The position numbers and the translations under genes were made by a program. Below, one piece after another: positions 35,942 through 45,460 of a stretch of 64,000 nt of DNA. Origin of the DNA: Microbacterium azadirachtae (lineage in GTDB: Bacteria; Actinomycetota; Actinomycetes; Actinomycetales; Microbacteriaceae); the NCBI RefSeq assembly GCF_000956545.1, contig NZ_JYIT01000076.1:1-64000 (forward strand), in the 5' to 3' direction. Each line of letters starts with the position of its first letter. Within the stretch, counting starts at the first letter, position 1. Below the pieces are notes generated by a model. It worked only from the letters and a program-made list of their open reading frames with translations, did no database searches and was not told the origin of the DNA.

Positions 35942-37246
35942 ATGAAGGACGCACTGAGCATCACCGCGAGCGCGGTGGATCCCGGGCTGCTGTCGCTGCC
36001 GTGGTCGCAGCCGCTTTCCAAGTGGCCGTCGGAGGTGATCGTGTCCCTGCCGAAGGGACTCTCCCGGCACCTGGTGCGCTTCGCAGACCTGAGCGGATCC
36101 GTCGTCGCCGTCAAGGAGACGACGGAGGAGATGGCCCGGCGCGAGTATGAGATGCTCGGCAACCTCGCACGGCTCGACGTGCCCTGCGTCTCGCGCGTGG
36201 CGGTCATCGCCGGCCGCACCGACAGCCGCGGCAACCCGCTTCCGGCAGCGCTCGTGACCTCGCACCTGAAGTTCTCGATGCCCTATCGCGCGCTGTTCAC
36301 GCGAGTGCTGCGTCCGGACACCGCCACGCGGCTCGTCGATGCGCTCGCGCTGCTGCTCGTGCGGCTGCACAACGTCGGCTTCTACTGGGGCGACGTGTCG
36401 CTGTCGAACGCGCTGTTCCGCCGCGATGCCGGGGCCTTCGCCGCCTATCTCGTCGACGCCGAGACCGGCGAGCTGCACGAGGAGGGGCTCACCGACGGCC
36501 AACGTGCCTACGACCTGGATCTGGCCCGCACGAACATCGCCGGCGAGATCCTCGACCTCGCCGCCGGCGGGCGGCTGGAGCGGGGCGTGGACGCGGTCGC
36601 GATCGCCGACGGGATCGTGTCCTCCTACCGGTCGCTGTGGGCGGCGCTCACGGAGCACGAGTCCTTCGCCGCCGGAGAGGCGTGGCGCATCACCGAGCGG
36701 GTGGAGCGGCTCAACGCACTCGGCTTCGACATCGGCGAGATGTCGATCCAGACGACCGCCGACGGCACCCGGGTGGAGATCGAGCCCAAGGTCGTCGACG
36801 CGGGGCATCACCAGCGGCGCCTCATCCGCCTGACCGGGCTGGACGTCGAGGAGAACCAGGCGCGGCGCCTGCTGAACGACCTCGACGAGTTCCGGGCCCG
36901 CTCCACCAAGCACTGGGCGGACGAGGAGATGTACGCCCATGAGTGGCTCACGCGCGTCTTCGAGCCCGTCGTGCGCGCGATCCCGTACGACCTGCGCGCG
37001 AAGCTCGAGCCGGCCGAGGTCTTCCACCAGGTGCTGGAGCACCGCTGGTACATGTCGCAGGCGCAGGGACGCTCGGTGCCGCTGGCGGAGGTGCTGACGT
37101 CGTACATCAACGAGGTGCTGCGGCATCGCCGCGACGAGGCCACCATCATGGGCCCGCCGACGGAGACCATGTCGCTGCCCGTGATCACCGGGAGCGTCCC
37201 CGTCGACGGCGAGGACGCGGACGTCGACTGGCGCGACCTGGTCTGA
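35942..37246 (+). CDS. DUF4032 protein with protein-kinase-like residues
   Basis: 434 residues. The first ~200 show kinase-fold landmarks: a lysine in VVAVKETTEEMARREYEML (with a candidate helix-C Glu), LHNVGFYWGDVSLSNALF (catalytic-loop Asp and Asn, with Trp in place of His) and AYLVDAETGEL (metal-binding Asp). The C-terminal half, the DUF4032 part, has RIEIEPKVVDAGHH-like sequence around residue 280 and HRWYMSQAQGR near 365. No function has been assigned to the family. Kinase activity is an inference from the retained residues. Confidence 0.82.
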   Translation: MKDALSITASAVDPGLLSLPWSQPLSKWPSEVIVSLPKGLSRHLVRFADLSGSVVAVKETTEEMARREYEMLGNLARLDVPCVSRVAVIAGRTDSRGNPLPAALVTSHLKFSMPYRALFTRVLRPDTATRLVDALALLLVRLHNVGFYWGDVSLSNALFRRDAGAFAAYLVDAETGELHEEGLTDGQRAYDLDLARTNIAGEILDLAAGGRLERGVDAVAIADGIVSSYRSLWAALTEHESFAAGEAWRITERVERLNALGFDIGEMSIQTTADGTRVEIEPKVVDAGHHQRRLIRLTGLDVEENQARRLLNDLDEFRARSTKHWADEEMYAHEWLTRVFEPVVRAIPYDLRAKLEPAEVFHQVLEHRWYMSQAQGRSVPLAEVLTSYINEVLRHRRDEATIMGPPTETMSLPVITGSVPVDGEDADVDWRDLV

Positions 37247-37262
37247 CCGGCGTCCTTCCGGG

Positions 37263-37904
37263 TCAGTAGCCGACGGTGAAGCGCTGGCGGCGGTGCGTGC
37301 CCTTCTCGATCTCGTCGACGACGGCGACCGCGTAGTCCGCGCCCGAGATGTAGGACTTGCCGTCGGCGTCCTCGACGAACACCTCCCCGCCGTCGCGGTA
37401 GGTGCCGGTGCGCTCTCCGGGCACCCAGGCGCCGAACTCCTTCGGCGGGTGCACGTAGAACCAGTCGAGGTCCTCGGGGGTCTCCTGCAGGATCTCGAGC
37501 GAGTCGATGCCGAACTTCGCCTCGTGGCGGTACTCCTCGGGGACGCCCAGATCCCACAGACGCGGACCGCCGGGAGCGCTCAGGCTGCCCATCGCCCCGC
37601 CCACGACGCCCAGGCGCGTGGACGTGCCGGTCAGCGCCGCCACGAGGGCGCGCACGGCGTCGAGGCCGGAGTCGGTCATGTCCCCGCGCGGCGAGATGGC
37701 CGACACGACCACGTCCGCACCGGCGAAGGTGTCGGCGAGCGATGCCGGGTCCAGGACGTTCCCCTGGACGTACTCGACGCCCTCGATCCGGTCCGTCGGC
37801 TCCTTGCGGGAGACCGAGACGACCTCGTGTCCTCGCGACGCCGCCTCCGCGGCGATGTGACCGCCGGCGTAGCCGGTTCCTCCGATGACGATGATGCGGG
37901 CCAT
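37263..37904 (-). CDS. NAD(P)-binding reductase, NmrA-like short-chain type
   Basis: 213 residues, ATG at 37904 with GGAAGGAAAG upstream. Rossmann start RIIVIGGTGYAGGHIAAEA (GxxGxxG), VSAISPRGDM and LGVVGGAMGS are typical of NmrA/YwnB-like atypical SDR proteins. A catalytic Tyr-x3-Lys is not obvious. A redox-sensing or reductase role is possible; no substrate can be given. It is convergent with the DUF4032 gene, 16 nt apart. Confidence 0.85.
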   Translation of the reverse strand: MARIIVIGGTGYAGGHIAAEAASRGHEVVSVSRKEPTDRIEGVEYVQGNVLDPASLADTFAGADVVVSAISPRGDMTDSGLDAVRALVAALTGTSTRLGVVGGAMGSLSAPGGPRLWDLGVPEEYRHEAKFGIDSLEILQETPEDLDWFYVHPPKEFGAWVPGERTGTYRDGGEVFVEDADGKSYISGADYAVAVVDEIEKGTHRRQRFTVGY

Positions 37905-38071
37905 GCGCTTTCCTTCCATTCCTGCACAGGGTACGGAAGGTGAAAGCCGCCACTCTCCCGACCTATTCCACGCAGCGCGCATCCGTCCACGGATGTGCGC
38001 TGCCGGTCAACGCCGTGCGCGGGAGGTCATGCGCGCAGCGCGCAGACCCGTCCCGCGGACGGCGCGGCCGC

Positions 38072-39079
38072 TCAGCCCTTCGCGGCGCGGACCGTGGACA
38101 CCTGGTACAGCGCCACGGAGGCCGCGATCCCGGCGTTGAGCGACTCGGTCGCCGCCGAGATCGGGATCGACACGATCTGGTCGCAGGTCTCCGTGACCAG
38201 GCGCGAGAGCCCCTTGCCCTCGGAGCCGACGACGATCACCACAGGACGGTCCGCGAGCTGGACCTCGGGCAGCGAGACGTCGCCGCCGCCGTCGAGACCG
38301 AGCACGAACACGCCCTGCTTCTTGAACTCCTTGAGCATCGTGGTGAGGTTCGCCGCGAGGGCGACGGGCACACGGGCCGCGGCCCCAGCGCTGGTCTTCC
38401 AGGCGGCCGAGTTGACGCTCGCCGAACGCCGCTGGGGCAGGATCACGCCGTGGCCGCCGAACGCCGCGGTCGAGCGGATGATCGCGCCGAGGTTGCGCGG
38501 ATCGGTGATGCCGTCGAGCGCGACGAACAGCGGCGTCTGACCGCGATCGATCACCTGCTCGAGCAGATCCTGCGGGTGCGCGTACTCGTACGGCGGCACC
38601 TTGAGCGCGACGCCCTGGTGCACGCCGTCGAAGCCCGCCATGCGGTCCAGCTCCTGCCGCGTGACCTCGAGCACCGGGATCTCCCTGTGCCGGGCGATCG
38701 CGAGCATCTCCTTGACGCGGTCGTCCATCTCGACGCGCTGCGCGATGTACATCGTGGTCGCCGGGATCTTCGTGCGCAGCGCCTCGAGCACCGAGTTGCG
38801 TCCGGTGACGGTCTCGGTGTCGTTCGACGCGGCAGACGACGACACGCGCCGGTTCGGATTGGATCCACCCTGCGGCTTCTGCCCGACCCGCCCCTTGCCG
38901 CCCGCGGCGGCGTAACGCTCCTGGGCGGCCTTGCGCTTGCCGGCCACGTGCCAGGCGCGGTCCTCGGCCTTCGGGGTGTTGCCGCGACCCTCGAGCGCCT
39001 TGCGGCCGTTGCCGCCACTGCCCTTGGTCGCGCCCTTCTTCTTGCTGTTGCCCGCTCCGGGCCTGCTCGGCTTAGCCAT
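38072..39079 (-). CDS. rlmB: 23S rRNA 2'-O-methyltransferase RlmB (TrmH/SpoU family)
   Basis: 335 residues. A basic Lys/Gly/Asn-rich tail of ~85 residues is followed by the substrate-binding domain ([20 protein letters not shown]) and the knotted SPOUT domain with its three motifs: [35 protein letters not shown] and [20 protein letters not shown]. It methylates G2251 of 23S rRNA. Its ATG overlaps the cysS stop (ATGGCTAA, 8 nt), so it is translated after cysS. Confidence 0.93.
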   Translation of the reverse strand: MAKPSRPGAGNSKKKGATKGSGGNGRKALEGRGNTPKAEDRAWHVAGKRKAAQERYAAAGGKGRVGQKPQGGSNPNRRVSSSAASNDTETVTGRNSVLEALRTKIPATTMYIAQRVEMDDRVKEMLAIARHREIPVLEVTRQELDRMAGFDGVHQGVALKVPPYEYAHPQDLLEQVIDRGQTPLFVALDGITDPRNLGAIIRSTAAFGGHGVILPQRRSASVNSAAWKTSAGAAARVPVALAANLTTMLKEFKKQGVFVLGLDGGGDVSLPEVQLADRPVVIVVGSEGKGLSRLVTETCDQIVSIPISAATESLNAGIAASVALYQVSTVRAAKG

Positions 39080-40484
39080 CGATGCTCCAATGAGTTCCGT
39101 CTGGAGTGTCCTCCAGGGTGATGCCCGCGGCGGCGATCGCATCGCGGATGCGATCGGCGGCGGGCCAGTCCTTGTCGGCGCGCGCCTGGGCGCGCTGGGT
39201 GATCATCGCCTGGACGAGGGCGTCCAGCGCGGTGGTGGTCTTCGTGTCGGATCCGTCGTCGGCCCACTCCGGTCCGAGGGGGTCGATGCCCAGGATCCGG
39301 GTCATCGCCTGCACGTCAGCGAACGCCTCGACCGCCGCCTCGCGGTCGGAGCGGTCCAGCGCCGCATTGCCCGCGCGCACGGTCTCGTGCAGCACCGCGA
39401 GCGCCTGCGGCACGCCCAGATCGTCGTCCATCGCCGCGGCGAACGGCGCCGGCAGGTCGCGGCCGGCGTCCGCGAGGTGCGGGCCGTATGCGCGGATCAC
39501 CCGCTCCTGGAACGTGCGGATCCGGCCGAGGGCGGCCTCCGCCTCGCTCCACGAGGAGTCGGTGAGGTCGAGGCTCGACCGGTAGTGGGCCGCGGCGAGC
39601 GCGTAGCGGATCACGAGCGGGTCGTGCGCCGCCAGCACGTCGGCCGCAAGGGTGAAGTTGCCCAGCGACTTGGACATCTTCTGCCCGTCGACCGTGACGA
39701 GGCCGTTGTGCACCCAGTACCGGGCGAAGCCGTCGCCGGCCGCGGTCGACTGCGCGAGCTCGTTCTCGTGGTGCGGGAACCGCAGGTCGAGTCCGCCTCC
39801 GTGGATGTCGAACTCCTCGCCCAGATAGCGGCGCGCCATCGCCGAGCACTCGATGTGCCAGCCCGGCCGCCCGGCGCCCCAGGGCGAGGCCCAGGTCGCG
39901 TCGGCGGGCTCCTCGGGCTTGGCGCCCTTCCAGAGCGCGAAGTCCTGGGGGTTGCGCTTGCCGCGCGGGTCCGCATCGGCCGCCGGCTCCATGGCGTCGA
40001 CGGACTGACGCGTCAGCTCGCCGTACGCCGGCCACGAGCGGACGTCGAAGTACACATCACCGGATCCGTCGGCCGCCGGGTAGGCGTGACCGCGGTCGAT
40101 CAGGCGCTCGATCAGCTCCTGCATCTGCGGGACCGACGCCGTCGCCCGCGGCTCGTACGTCGGCGAGAGGATCCCGACCGCGGCGTACGCCGCGGTGAAC
40201 TCCTGCTCCATGCGGTAGGCGAGCCCCCACCACTTCTCGGCGTCCGTCGCGTTCGCGAGCACCTTGTCGTCGATGTCGGTGACGTTGCGGACGAAGGTCA
40301 CGCGCTCGTACCGCCGCTGCAGCCATCGGCGCAGCAGGTCGAAGCTCAGCGCGGCGCGCACGTGCCCGATGTGGGGCCCCGACTGCACCGTGGGTCCGCA
40401 CACGTACATCGTCACGTTCGAGGGGTCGAGCGGGACGAAGTCGCGCAGTTCCTGCGCGCGCGTGTCATGGAGGCGGATCGTCAC
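39072..40484 (-). CDS. cysS: Cysteine--tRNA ligase
   Basis: 470 residues. Class I synthetase: [20 protein letters not shown] holds the zinc Cys and [18 protein letters not shown] and [11 protein letters not shown] further zinc ligands, and [10 protein letters not shown] the KMSKS loop. It charges tRNA-Cys. The GTG start has TAGGCT 6 nt upstream (40491-40496), suggesting a leaderless mRNA; rlmB follows with an 8-nt overlap. Confidence 0.96.
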   Translation of the reverse strand: MTIRLHDTRAQELRDFVPLDPSNVTMYVCGPTVQSGPHIGHVRAALSFDLLRRWLQRRYERVTFVRNVTDIDDKVLANATDAEKWWGLAYRMEQEFTAAYAAVGILSPTYEPRATASVPQMQELIERLIDRGHAYPAADGSGDVYFDVRSWPAYGELTRQSVDAMEPAADADPRGKRNPQDFALWKGAKPEEPADATWASPWGAGRPGWHIECSAMARRYLGEEFDIHGGGLDLRFPHHENELAQSTAAGDGFARYWVHNGLVTVDGQKMSKSLGNFTLAADVLAAHDPLVIRYALAAAHYRSSLDLTDSSWSEAEAALGRIRTFQERVIRAYGPHLADAGRDLPAPFAAAMDDDLGVPQALAVLHETVRAGNAALDRSDREAAVEAFADVQAMTRILGIDPLGPEWADDGSDTKTTTALDALVQAMITQRAQARADKDWPAADRIRDAIAAAGITLEDTPDGTHWSIDG

Positions 40485-40543
40485 CGCTCAAGCCTACCGG
40501 GGCGCCCCTGACAGTTTCGGAGCGCGGGACGCCTCCTCCACCT

Positions 40544-40608
40544 CCGTCTATTTGCGCCGAACCGTGGGATCTGAGGCCCGCAGGCCGCAGATCGGCGCAA
40601 ATAGACGG
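40544..40608. repeat. Long two-tier intergenic hairpin (element A)
   Basis: Outer 17-nt arms are perfect: ccgtctatttgcgccga (40544-40560) and tcggcgcaaatagacgg (40592-40608). Inside, ctgaggcc (40571-40578) pairs with ggccgcag (40583-40590) with one mismatch, after an asymmetric 5' bulge. It lies between the ends of the oxidoreductase and the start of cysS on the minus strand and could act as terminator, but it is unusually long and lacks a T-run. A hairpin of similar build occurs at 50516-50599. Confidence 0.7.
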
Positions 40609-40638
40609 ATACGGGGACGGAGCGGCGGCGGGGGCGGG

Positions 40639-41616
40639 TCAGGGACGCAAGAGGATCTTGCCCTCGCGGCCGGCGCGCAGGGTGCCCTCGGACGCCTCGC
40701 CGACGCGTTCGAACGGCAGCACCGCCTCGACCGGAAGGGTGAGCGCTCCGTCCCGCAGACGCTGCAGGAGCTCGCCGAACAGCGCGCCGCGCTGCTCCGC
40801 AGGCATGGCCGCGGCGACCTTCGATCCCCAGAAGCCGCGCACCGTGAGCTGCTTGAAGATGACGTCGCCGGAGGAGATCCGCATCGTCGGCGACGCCATC
40901 GCCCCGAACACGACCAGCAGCCCTCCGTCGCCCAGCATCGCGGCGATCTGACCGCTGCCGTCGCCACCGACAGAGTCGATCCCCGCACGGATCGGGGCAT
41001 CGCCGGCCAGCGCCCTGACCTGCTCCTGCCAGTCGTCCGCATCGGTCGCGACCACGTTCCGCACGCCCTGCGCGGCCAGCTCGGCGATCCCCTCCGCACG
41101 GCGCACCAGACTCACGACGTGCAGACCGCGCGCCGCGCCCAGCTGGGCGACCATGCGGCCGACTGCACCGTTCGCGGCGTTCTGGATCATCCAGTCCCCC
41201 GAGCCCAACCCGAGCGAGTCCAGCACGCTGATCGCGCTGAACGGCATGGACCCGAGCTGCGCGGCCTGCTCGTCCGGCACGTCGTCCGGCACCGGGATCA
41301 GGCCCGCCGCGGATGCCAGCACATACTCCGCCCAGGCGCCGAACGCGCCGGCGGCGGTCACCCGGCGACCCACCAGGGCGGCATCCACGCCCTCGCCCAC
41401 GGCGTCGACCACGCCCACGGCCTCCGTGCCGGAGCGCGCCGGCAGCTCGGGCTTGTACCCGTAGAGACCGCGCACCGTGAGCAGGTCGTGGTTGTGCACG
41501 GTCGCGAGCAGCACGCGCAGCCGCACCTGGCCGGGGCCGGGCTCGGGCAGCGGCACCTCCTGCACCGACAGGACTTCGGCGGGGTCCCCGAACGAGGAGT
41601 GGACGAGTGCGCGCAT
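40639..41616 (-). CDS. Quinone-oxidoreductase-like MDR dehydrogenase (NADPH)
   Basis: 325 residues, ATG at 41616 with an AGAGG site upstream. GroES-like N-terminal domain (NHDLLTVRGLYGYKPELPAR), then a nucleotide-binding domain with NAANGAVGRMVAQLGAARGL and FWGSKVAAAMP. Zinc-ligand cysteines are absent, so it belongs to the zinc-free QOR/enoyl reductase group. Reduction of quinones or activated alkenes by NADPH is likely; substrate unknown. Confidence 0.88.
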   Translation of the reverse strand: MRALVHSSFGDPAEVLSVQEVPLPEPGPGQVRLRVLLATVHNHDLLTVRGLYGYKPELPARSGTEAVGVVDAVGEGVDAALVGRRVTAAGAFGAWAEYVLASAAGLIPVPDDVPDEQAAQLGSMPFSAISVLDSLGLGSGDWMIQNAANGAVGRMVAQLGAARGLHVVSLVRRAEGIAELAAQGVRNVVATDADDWQEQVRALAGDAPIRAGIDSVGGDGSGQIAAMLGDGGLLVVFGAMASPTMRISSGDVIFKQLTVRGFWGSKVAAAMPAEQRGALFGELLQRLRDGALTLPVEAVLPFERVGEASEGTLRAGREGKILLRP

Positions 41617-41715
41617 GGTGAGCCTCTTCTCCGGCATGGACGCGGCGGACCGCCGCATGCTCCCAGCGTAGGCAGGAGCGGAGAACGGGCGGAACAGGAT
41701 CCTGCCGTCCCGGAT

Positions 41716-42915
41716 TCAGCTGCGGGCGATCGGGCGCACGCGGGCGATCGGCTGCACGAGCGCCACCGCGGTGACGGAGATCCCCTCCCCGCGCCCCGGG
41801 AAGCCGAGCCCGTCGGTGGTCGTCGCCGACACCGCGACGGCGGCCCCGCCGAGTGCCGCGGACAGCGCCTGCTCCGCCTCGGCGCGGCGCGCGCTGAACC
41901 GCGGCCGGTTGCCCTGGAACTGCACCGAGACGTTGCCCACGGCGAACCCCGCCTCCGCCAGGATCTCCGCGGTGCGTGCGAGGAACACGTCGCCGTGCGC
42001 CCCCGCGTACTCCGGGTGGGCGGTGCCGAAGTGCTGCCCGATATCGCCGAGGCCTGCCGCGCCGAGCAAGGCGTCGACGATCGCGTGCGCCACGGCGTCG
42101 CCGTCGGAGTGCCCTTCCAGCGCCGGCTCGCCGGGCCAGTCCAGGCCTGCGAGGCGCAGGGTGCCGCCGGCGGCGAAGGCGTGCACATCGGTGCCGATGC
42201 CGATGCGCGGGAGGGCGGGCTCGGTCGCTGCGAGGATCATGCGGGCGCGCTCCAGGTCGTGCGGGGTGGTGATCTTGAAGGCCTCTTCGGATCCGGGCAC
42301 GTGATGGACGGCTCCCCCGGCCGCGGCGAACAGGGCCGCATCGTCGGTGTGCTCCGCCCCCCGCTGCACGGCCTGCGCATACGCCGCTTCGAGCTCGGCG
42401 CGCGGGAATCCCTGCGGCGTCTGCGCTGCGGCGAGCTCCGCGCGGTCGACGGGCGCGATGACGACGCCCGCGTGCACTCGCTTCAGGGTGTCGACGACCG
42501 GGAGCGCGGGGATCGCGCCGACTCCCGGGGCGACGGCGTCGGCGACCGCGCCGAACTGGGCCGCGGGGGCCAGCGCCCGGGCGGCGTCATGCACGAGAAC
42601 GGTGTCGATGCCGTCGGCGAGCACGGCGAGACCCGCCGCGACGGAGCGCTGACGGGTGTCGCCGCCCGCGACGACCTGGACAGGGCGGCCGTCCGCCGCC
42701 TCCGTCGCCTCGGCCTCCCGCCCGGCCGGGACGACCAGGACCACCTGCGCGGGCTCCGCGGCGAACACGCCGTCGAGCGCGTGCTGCAGGATCGTGCGTC
42801 CGGCCAGCGGCACGAAAGCCTTCGGCGCCCCGGCGGCAAGCCGGGTGCCGGACCCCGCCGCCACGACGATCACGGCACTGCGGGTGAGGGGCGAGGACGA
42901 GGGCTGGTCGTTCAC
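41716..42915 (-). CDS. ispDF: Bifunctional IspD-IspF
   Basis: 399 residues. The N-terminal ~235 form IspD ([20 protein letters not shown], then [24 protein letters not shown]): 2-C-methyl-D-erythritol-4-phosphate cytidylyltransferase. The C-terminal ~160 form IspF ([59 protein letters not shown]): cyclodiphosphate synthase. Both act in the MEP isoprenoid pathway; IspE acts between them. Fusion is known in several bacteria. The GTG start has TAACGT 6 nt upstream (42922-42927), another leaderless layout. Confidence 0.95.
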   Translation of the reverse strand: MNDQPSSSPLTRSAVIVVAAGSGTRLAAGAPKAFVPLAGRTILQHALDGVFAAEPAQVVLVVPAGREAEATEAADGRPVQVVAGGDTRQRSVAAGLAVLADGIDTVLVHDAARALAPAAQFGAVADAVAPGVGAIPALPVVDTLKRVHAGVVIAPVDRAELAAAQTPQGFPRAELEAAYAQAVQRGAEHTDDAALFAAAGGAVHHVPGSEEAFKITTPHDLERARMILAATEPALPRIGIGTDVHAFAAGGTLRLAGLDWPGEPALEGHSDGDAVAHAIVDALLGAAGLGDIGQHFGTAHPEYAGAHGDVFLARTAEILAEAGFAVGNVSVQFQGNRPRFSARRAEAEQALSAALGGAAVAVSATTTDGLGFPGRGEGISVTAVALVQPIARVRPIARS

Positions 42916-43086
42916 GCTCTCACGTTAGCGCTCGCCGACTCGCGACGTTGTGCGGGGAGGCGCTGCCGTTCTGCAGGTTCCGCCCTCCTCGCGGGCGCAT
43001 CACGTCGCGGATCGATGCCTAACGCGCGCTGCGCGGATCCTCGTCTCCCTGCATAACCGCCGGGCGTCCCTGCAGAATGTCAAAGT

Positions 43087-43127
43087 TACTTGCGTGAATG
43101 AGTACTTGATCTGATACAGTACTTGAC
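43087..43127 (+). promoter_or_regulatory. padR promoter with three TACTTG repeats
   Basis: TACTTG occurs at 43087-43092, 43103-43108 and 43120-43125, spaced 16 and 17 nt. A -10-like TACAGT (43115-43120) is 7 nt before the ATG, and no ribosome site is present, so the mRNA looks leaderless. The repeats are candidate PadR sites. Confidence 0.5.
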
Positions 43128-43469
43128 ATGAACGAGGACGCCTTCTCCGCCGACCTCCTGCGCGGGCACACCGACACGATCGTGCTCTCCACGCTCCGAG
43201 GCGGCGACCGCTACGGCTTCGAGATCTACAAGACCATCCGGGATGCGACCGGAGGGGACCACGAGATCAAGGAGGCCACCCTCTACGCGACCTATCGCCG
43301 CCTCGAGAAGGACGGCCTGGTCGAGTCTTACTGGGGCGACGAGACGCAGGGCGGTCGGCGCAAGTACTACCGGATCACCGACGCCGGGCGCGCGGTGTAC
43401 CGAAGCAACGTCGCGGCATGGGTCGCCACCCGCCGCGTGATCGACACTCTCCTGGACGTGAAGGGCTGA
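43128..43469 (+). CDS. PadR family transcriptional regulator
   Basis: 113 residues. Winged helix with LRGHTDTIVLSTLRGGDRYG, KEATLYATYRRLEKDGLVES and the wing GGRRKYYRITDAGRAVY. PadR proteins repress export or stress genes and respond to small molecules. It heads a four-gene unit (padR, permease-prefix protein, ABC ATPase, ABC permease), so it probably controls that exporter; the next gene starts 5 nt after its stop. Confidence 0.92.
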   Translation: MNEDAFSADLLRGHTDTIVLSTLRGGDRYGFEIYKTIRDATGGDHEIKEATLYATYRRLEKDGLVESYWGDETQGGRRKYYRITDAGRAVYRSNVAAWVATRRVIDTLLDVKG

Positions 43470-43473
43470 CCCC

Positions 43474-44355
43474 ATGAACACCGACATCCACCGCCTCCTG
43501 GACGAGGCCTTCGCCGGGATCGAGATGACTCCCGCCGCACAGGATCTGAAGGAGGAGATCCGCGCGAACGTCGCCGCCCAGGTCGACGACCTCGTGGCCG
43601 CAGGCGTCTCCCCCGCCGAGGCCGCGCAACGCGCGATCGCCGAGCTGGGCGATGTGCGTTCGCTGCTGGACGACGAGCCCGCCGCTCCCCTCGGCTGGGA
43701 GGCGCTCAGCGCCCGCAACCGGGTGCGGCCGAAGCCCGGGTTCGTCGTGCGCACCGTGCTGCTGAGCGTGCTCGCCGCCGGGGCCCTGATCGGTATCCTG
43801 CTCGCGCTGCTGCTCCTGCATCCCGCGGGCCCGGCGCTCGTGGCCGGCCTCGGCGCCGTGGCCGCGGTGTCGCTCGGCGTCGTGACCGCCGACGCGCTGC
43901 TGCAGGAGACCACGACGAACCATCCGCTGCCCGCGCGGCGCGCGGTCGGGTTCGGGCTGGCCACGGGCGGGACGCTGCTCGCGCTGGCGCTCGGCGGGGC
44001 GTTCGCGCTCGCCCTCGACCAGCTGTGGCTCGTGATCCTCGCCGCCGTGCTGCTCGTCGCCTCGATCGCGCTGTTCTCCTATCTCGGTGCGACCCAGACC
44101 AACCGCCACAAGGCCTGGATCCACGGCGCCATGACGCCGATGCCGCCGAACCGCTTCGAGACGGATCCGGAGGCCGCCGCCCGCTTCGGCATCTACACCG
44201 CCGTGATCTGGTTCGTCACTCTCGCCGCGATCGTCGTCCTCGTCTTCACCGCCGGCTGGTGGTGGGCTCCCGTCGCATTCGTGGCGGGCCTGGCAGCCAT
44301 GATGCTGCTCCTCGCCCGCATGCTCTACGCACCGCGCAGCGGCGACCGCCGCTGA
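43474..44355 (+). CDS. HAAS/permease-prefix-domain membrane protein
   Basis: 293 residues. The first ~70 form the helical permease-prefix/HAAS domain (VDDLVAAGVSPAEAAQRAIAELGD), followed by about six membrane helices in pairs. Such proteins are encoded with PadR regulators and ABC exporters and probably act with them in the membrane. The exact function is unknown. Confidence 0.82.
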   Translation: MNTDIHRLLDEAFAGIEMTPAAQDLKEEIRANVAAQVDDLVAAGVSPAEAAQRAIAELGDVRSLLDDEPAAPLGWEALSARNRVRPKPGFVVRTVLLSVLAAGALIGILLALLLLHPAGPALVAGLGAVAAVSLGVVTADALLQETTTNHPLPARRAVGFGLATGGTLLALALGGAFALALDQLWLVILAAVLLVASIALFSYLGATQTNRHKAWIHGAMTPMPPNRFETDPEAAARFGIYTAVIWFVTLAAIVVLVFTAGWWWAPVAFVAGLAAMMLLLARMLYAPRSGDRR

Positions 44356-44443
44356 CCGGTCGGGCGGATCCCGGCACAGAACCGGGACGGATCCGCCCTC
44401 CCCCACACGAAGAAGAACCCTCAGAACGGAAGGGATGCTCGTC

Positions 44444-45460
44444 ATGCCTGCAGAACACACCGCCATCGTCGCCGACCACCTCGTGAAGGAGTACCGCGGC
44501 CGCGGCCGCCGGCCCGCCGTCCGAGCCCTCGACGGCCTGAGCTTCACCGTCCCGGCCGGACGCGTCTTCGGCCTCCTCGGCCCCAACGGCGCCGGCAAGT
44601 CGACCACCACCAAGATCCTCACCACCCTGTCGCGGCCGACCTCCGGACGCGCGGTCGTGGCGGGGCGCGACGTCGCATCGGCACCCGGCGACGTGCGCAC
44701 CGCGATCGGCTACGTCTCCCAGGGGACGGGCACGGATCCGAACCTCACGGCGACGGAGAACCTCGAGATCGCCGGTCGCATGCGCGGTCTCAGCGGATCC
44801 GAGGCCCGCGCCCGCTCGGCCCGACTGCTCACGGAGTTCGACCTCGACGACGCCACCCGGCGCCCCGTGCGCACGTTCTCCGGCGGCATGCGCCGCCGCC
44901 TCGACGTTGCTGCAGCGCTCGTTCATCGTCCGCAGGTGCTCTTCCTGGACGAGCCGACCACGGGCCTGGACCCCGAGGCCCGCGCGACGATGTGGGCGGA
45001 GATCCGCCGTCTCGCCGGCGAGGAGGCGCTCACGGTCGTGCTCACCACCCACTACATGGAGGAGGCCGATCGACTCGCCGACGAGCTGCTCCTGGTGAAC
45101 CGCGGGCGGGCCGTCGCCCATGGATCACCGGACGAGCTCAAGGCCGCATTGCACGGCGACGCCGTACGGGTGACGCTCATCGAGCCCGACCCGGTCGCCG
45201 TACGCACCGCGGTCGCGGTCGTGCCGGGCCTGCGCGACGTGCTGGTCGAGACGTCCGGCGTCGACGGCCTGCTCGTGGCGCGCACCGACGACGCCGCCTC
45301 GGCGGTCGGCGCCGTGATCGCCGCGCTCGACGCCGCAGGAGTCCGCTACGGACAGGTCGCGGCTTCCCACCCCACCCTCGACGACGTGTACCTGCACTTC
45401 GTCGGCCACACCTTCGGCGACGCCCCCACGTCCGCCCTCACGGAAGGAGTCGCCGCATGA
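44444..45460 (+). CDS. ABC exporter ATP-binding protein (DrrA type)
   Basis: 338 residues, ATG at 44444 with gaaggg ~8 nt upstream; an ATG three codons earlier is too close to that site. Walker A GPNGAGKSTTTK, Q-loop YVSQGTGTDPNLT, signature FSGGMRRRLDVAAAL, Walker B VLFLDEPTTGLDPEAR, H-loop LTTHYMEEADRL, and the C-terminal DrrA-type extension (HPTLDDVYLHFVGHTF). Drives export of drugs or lipids with the following permease, with which it overlaps by 4 nt. Confidence 0.92.
   Translation: MPAEHTAIVADHLVKEYRGRGRRPAVRALDGLSFTVPAGRVFGLLGPNGAGKSTTTKILTTLSRPTSGRAVVAGRDVASAPGDVRTAIGYVSQGTGTDPNLTATENLEIAGRMRGLSGSEARARSARLLTEFDLDDATRRPVRTFSGGMRRRLDVAAALVHRPQVLFLDEPTTGLDPEARATMWAEIRRLAGEEALTVVLTTHYMEEADRLADELLLVNRGRAVAHGSPDELKAALHGDAVRVTLIEPDPVAVRTAVAVVPGLRDVLVETSGVDGLLVARTDDAASAVGAVIAALDAAGVRYGQVAASHPTLDDVYLHFVGHTFGDAPTSALTEGVAA

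Noticed and set aside
40264..43056. A 930-codon plus-strand open frame
   Set aside because: It covers three well-supported genes in antisense and shows no family features.
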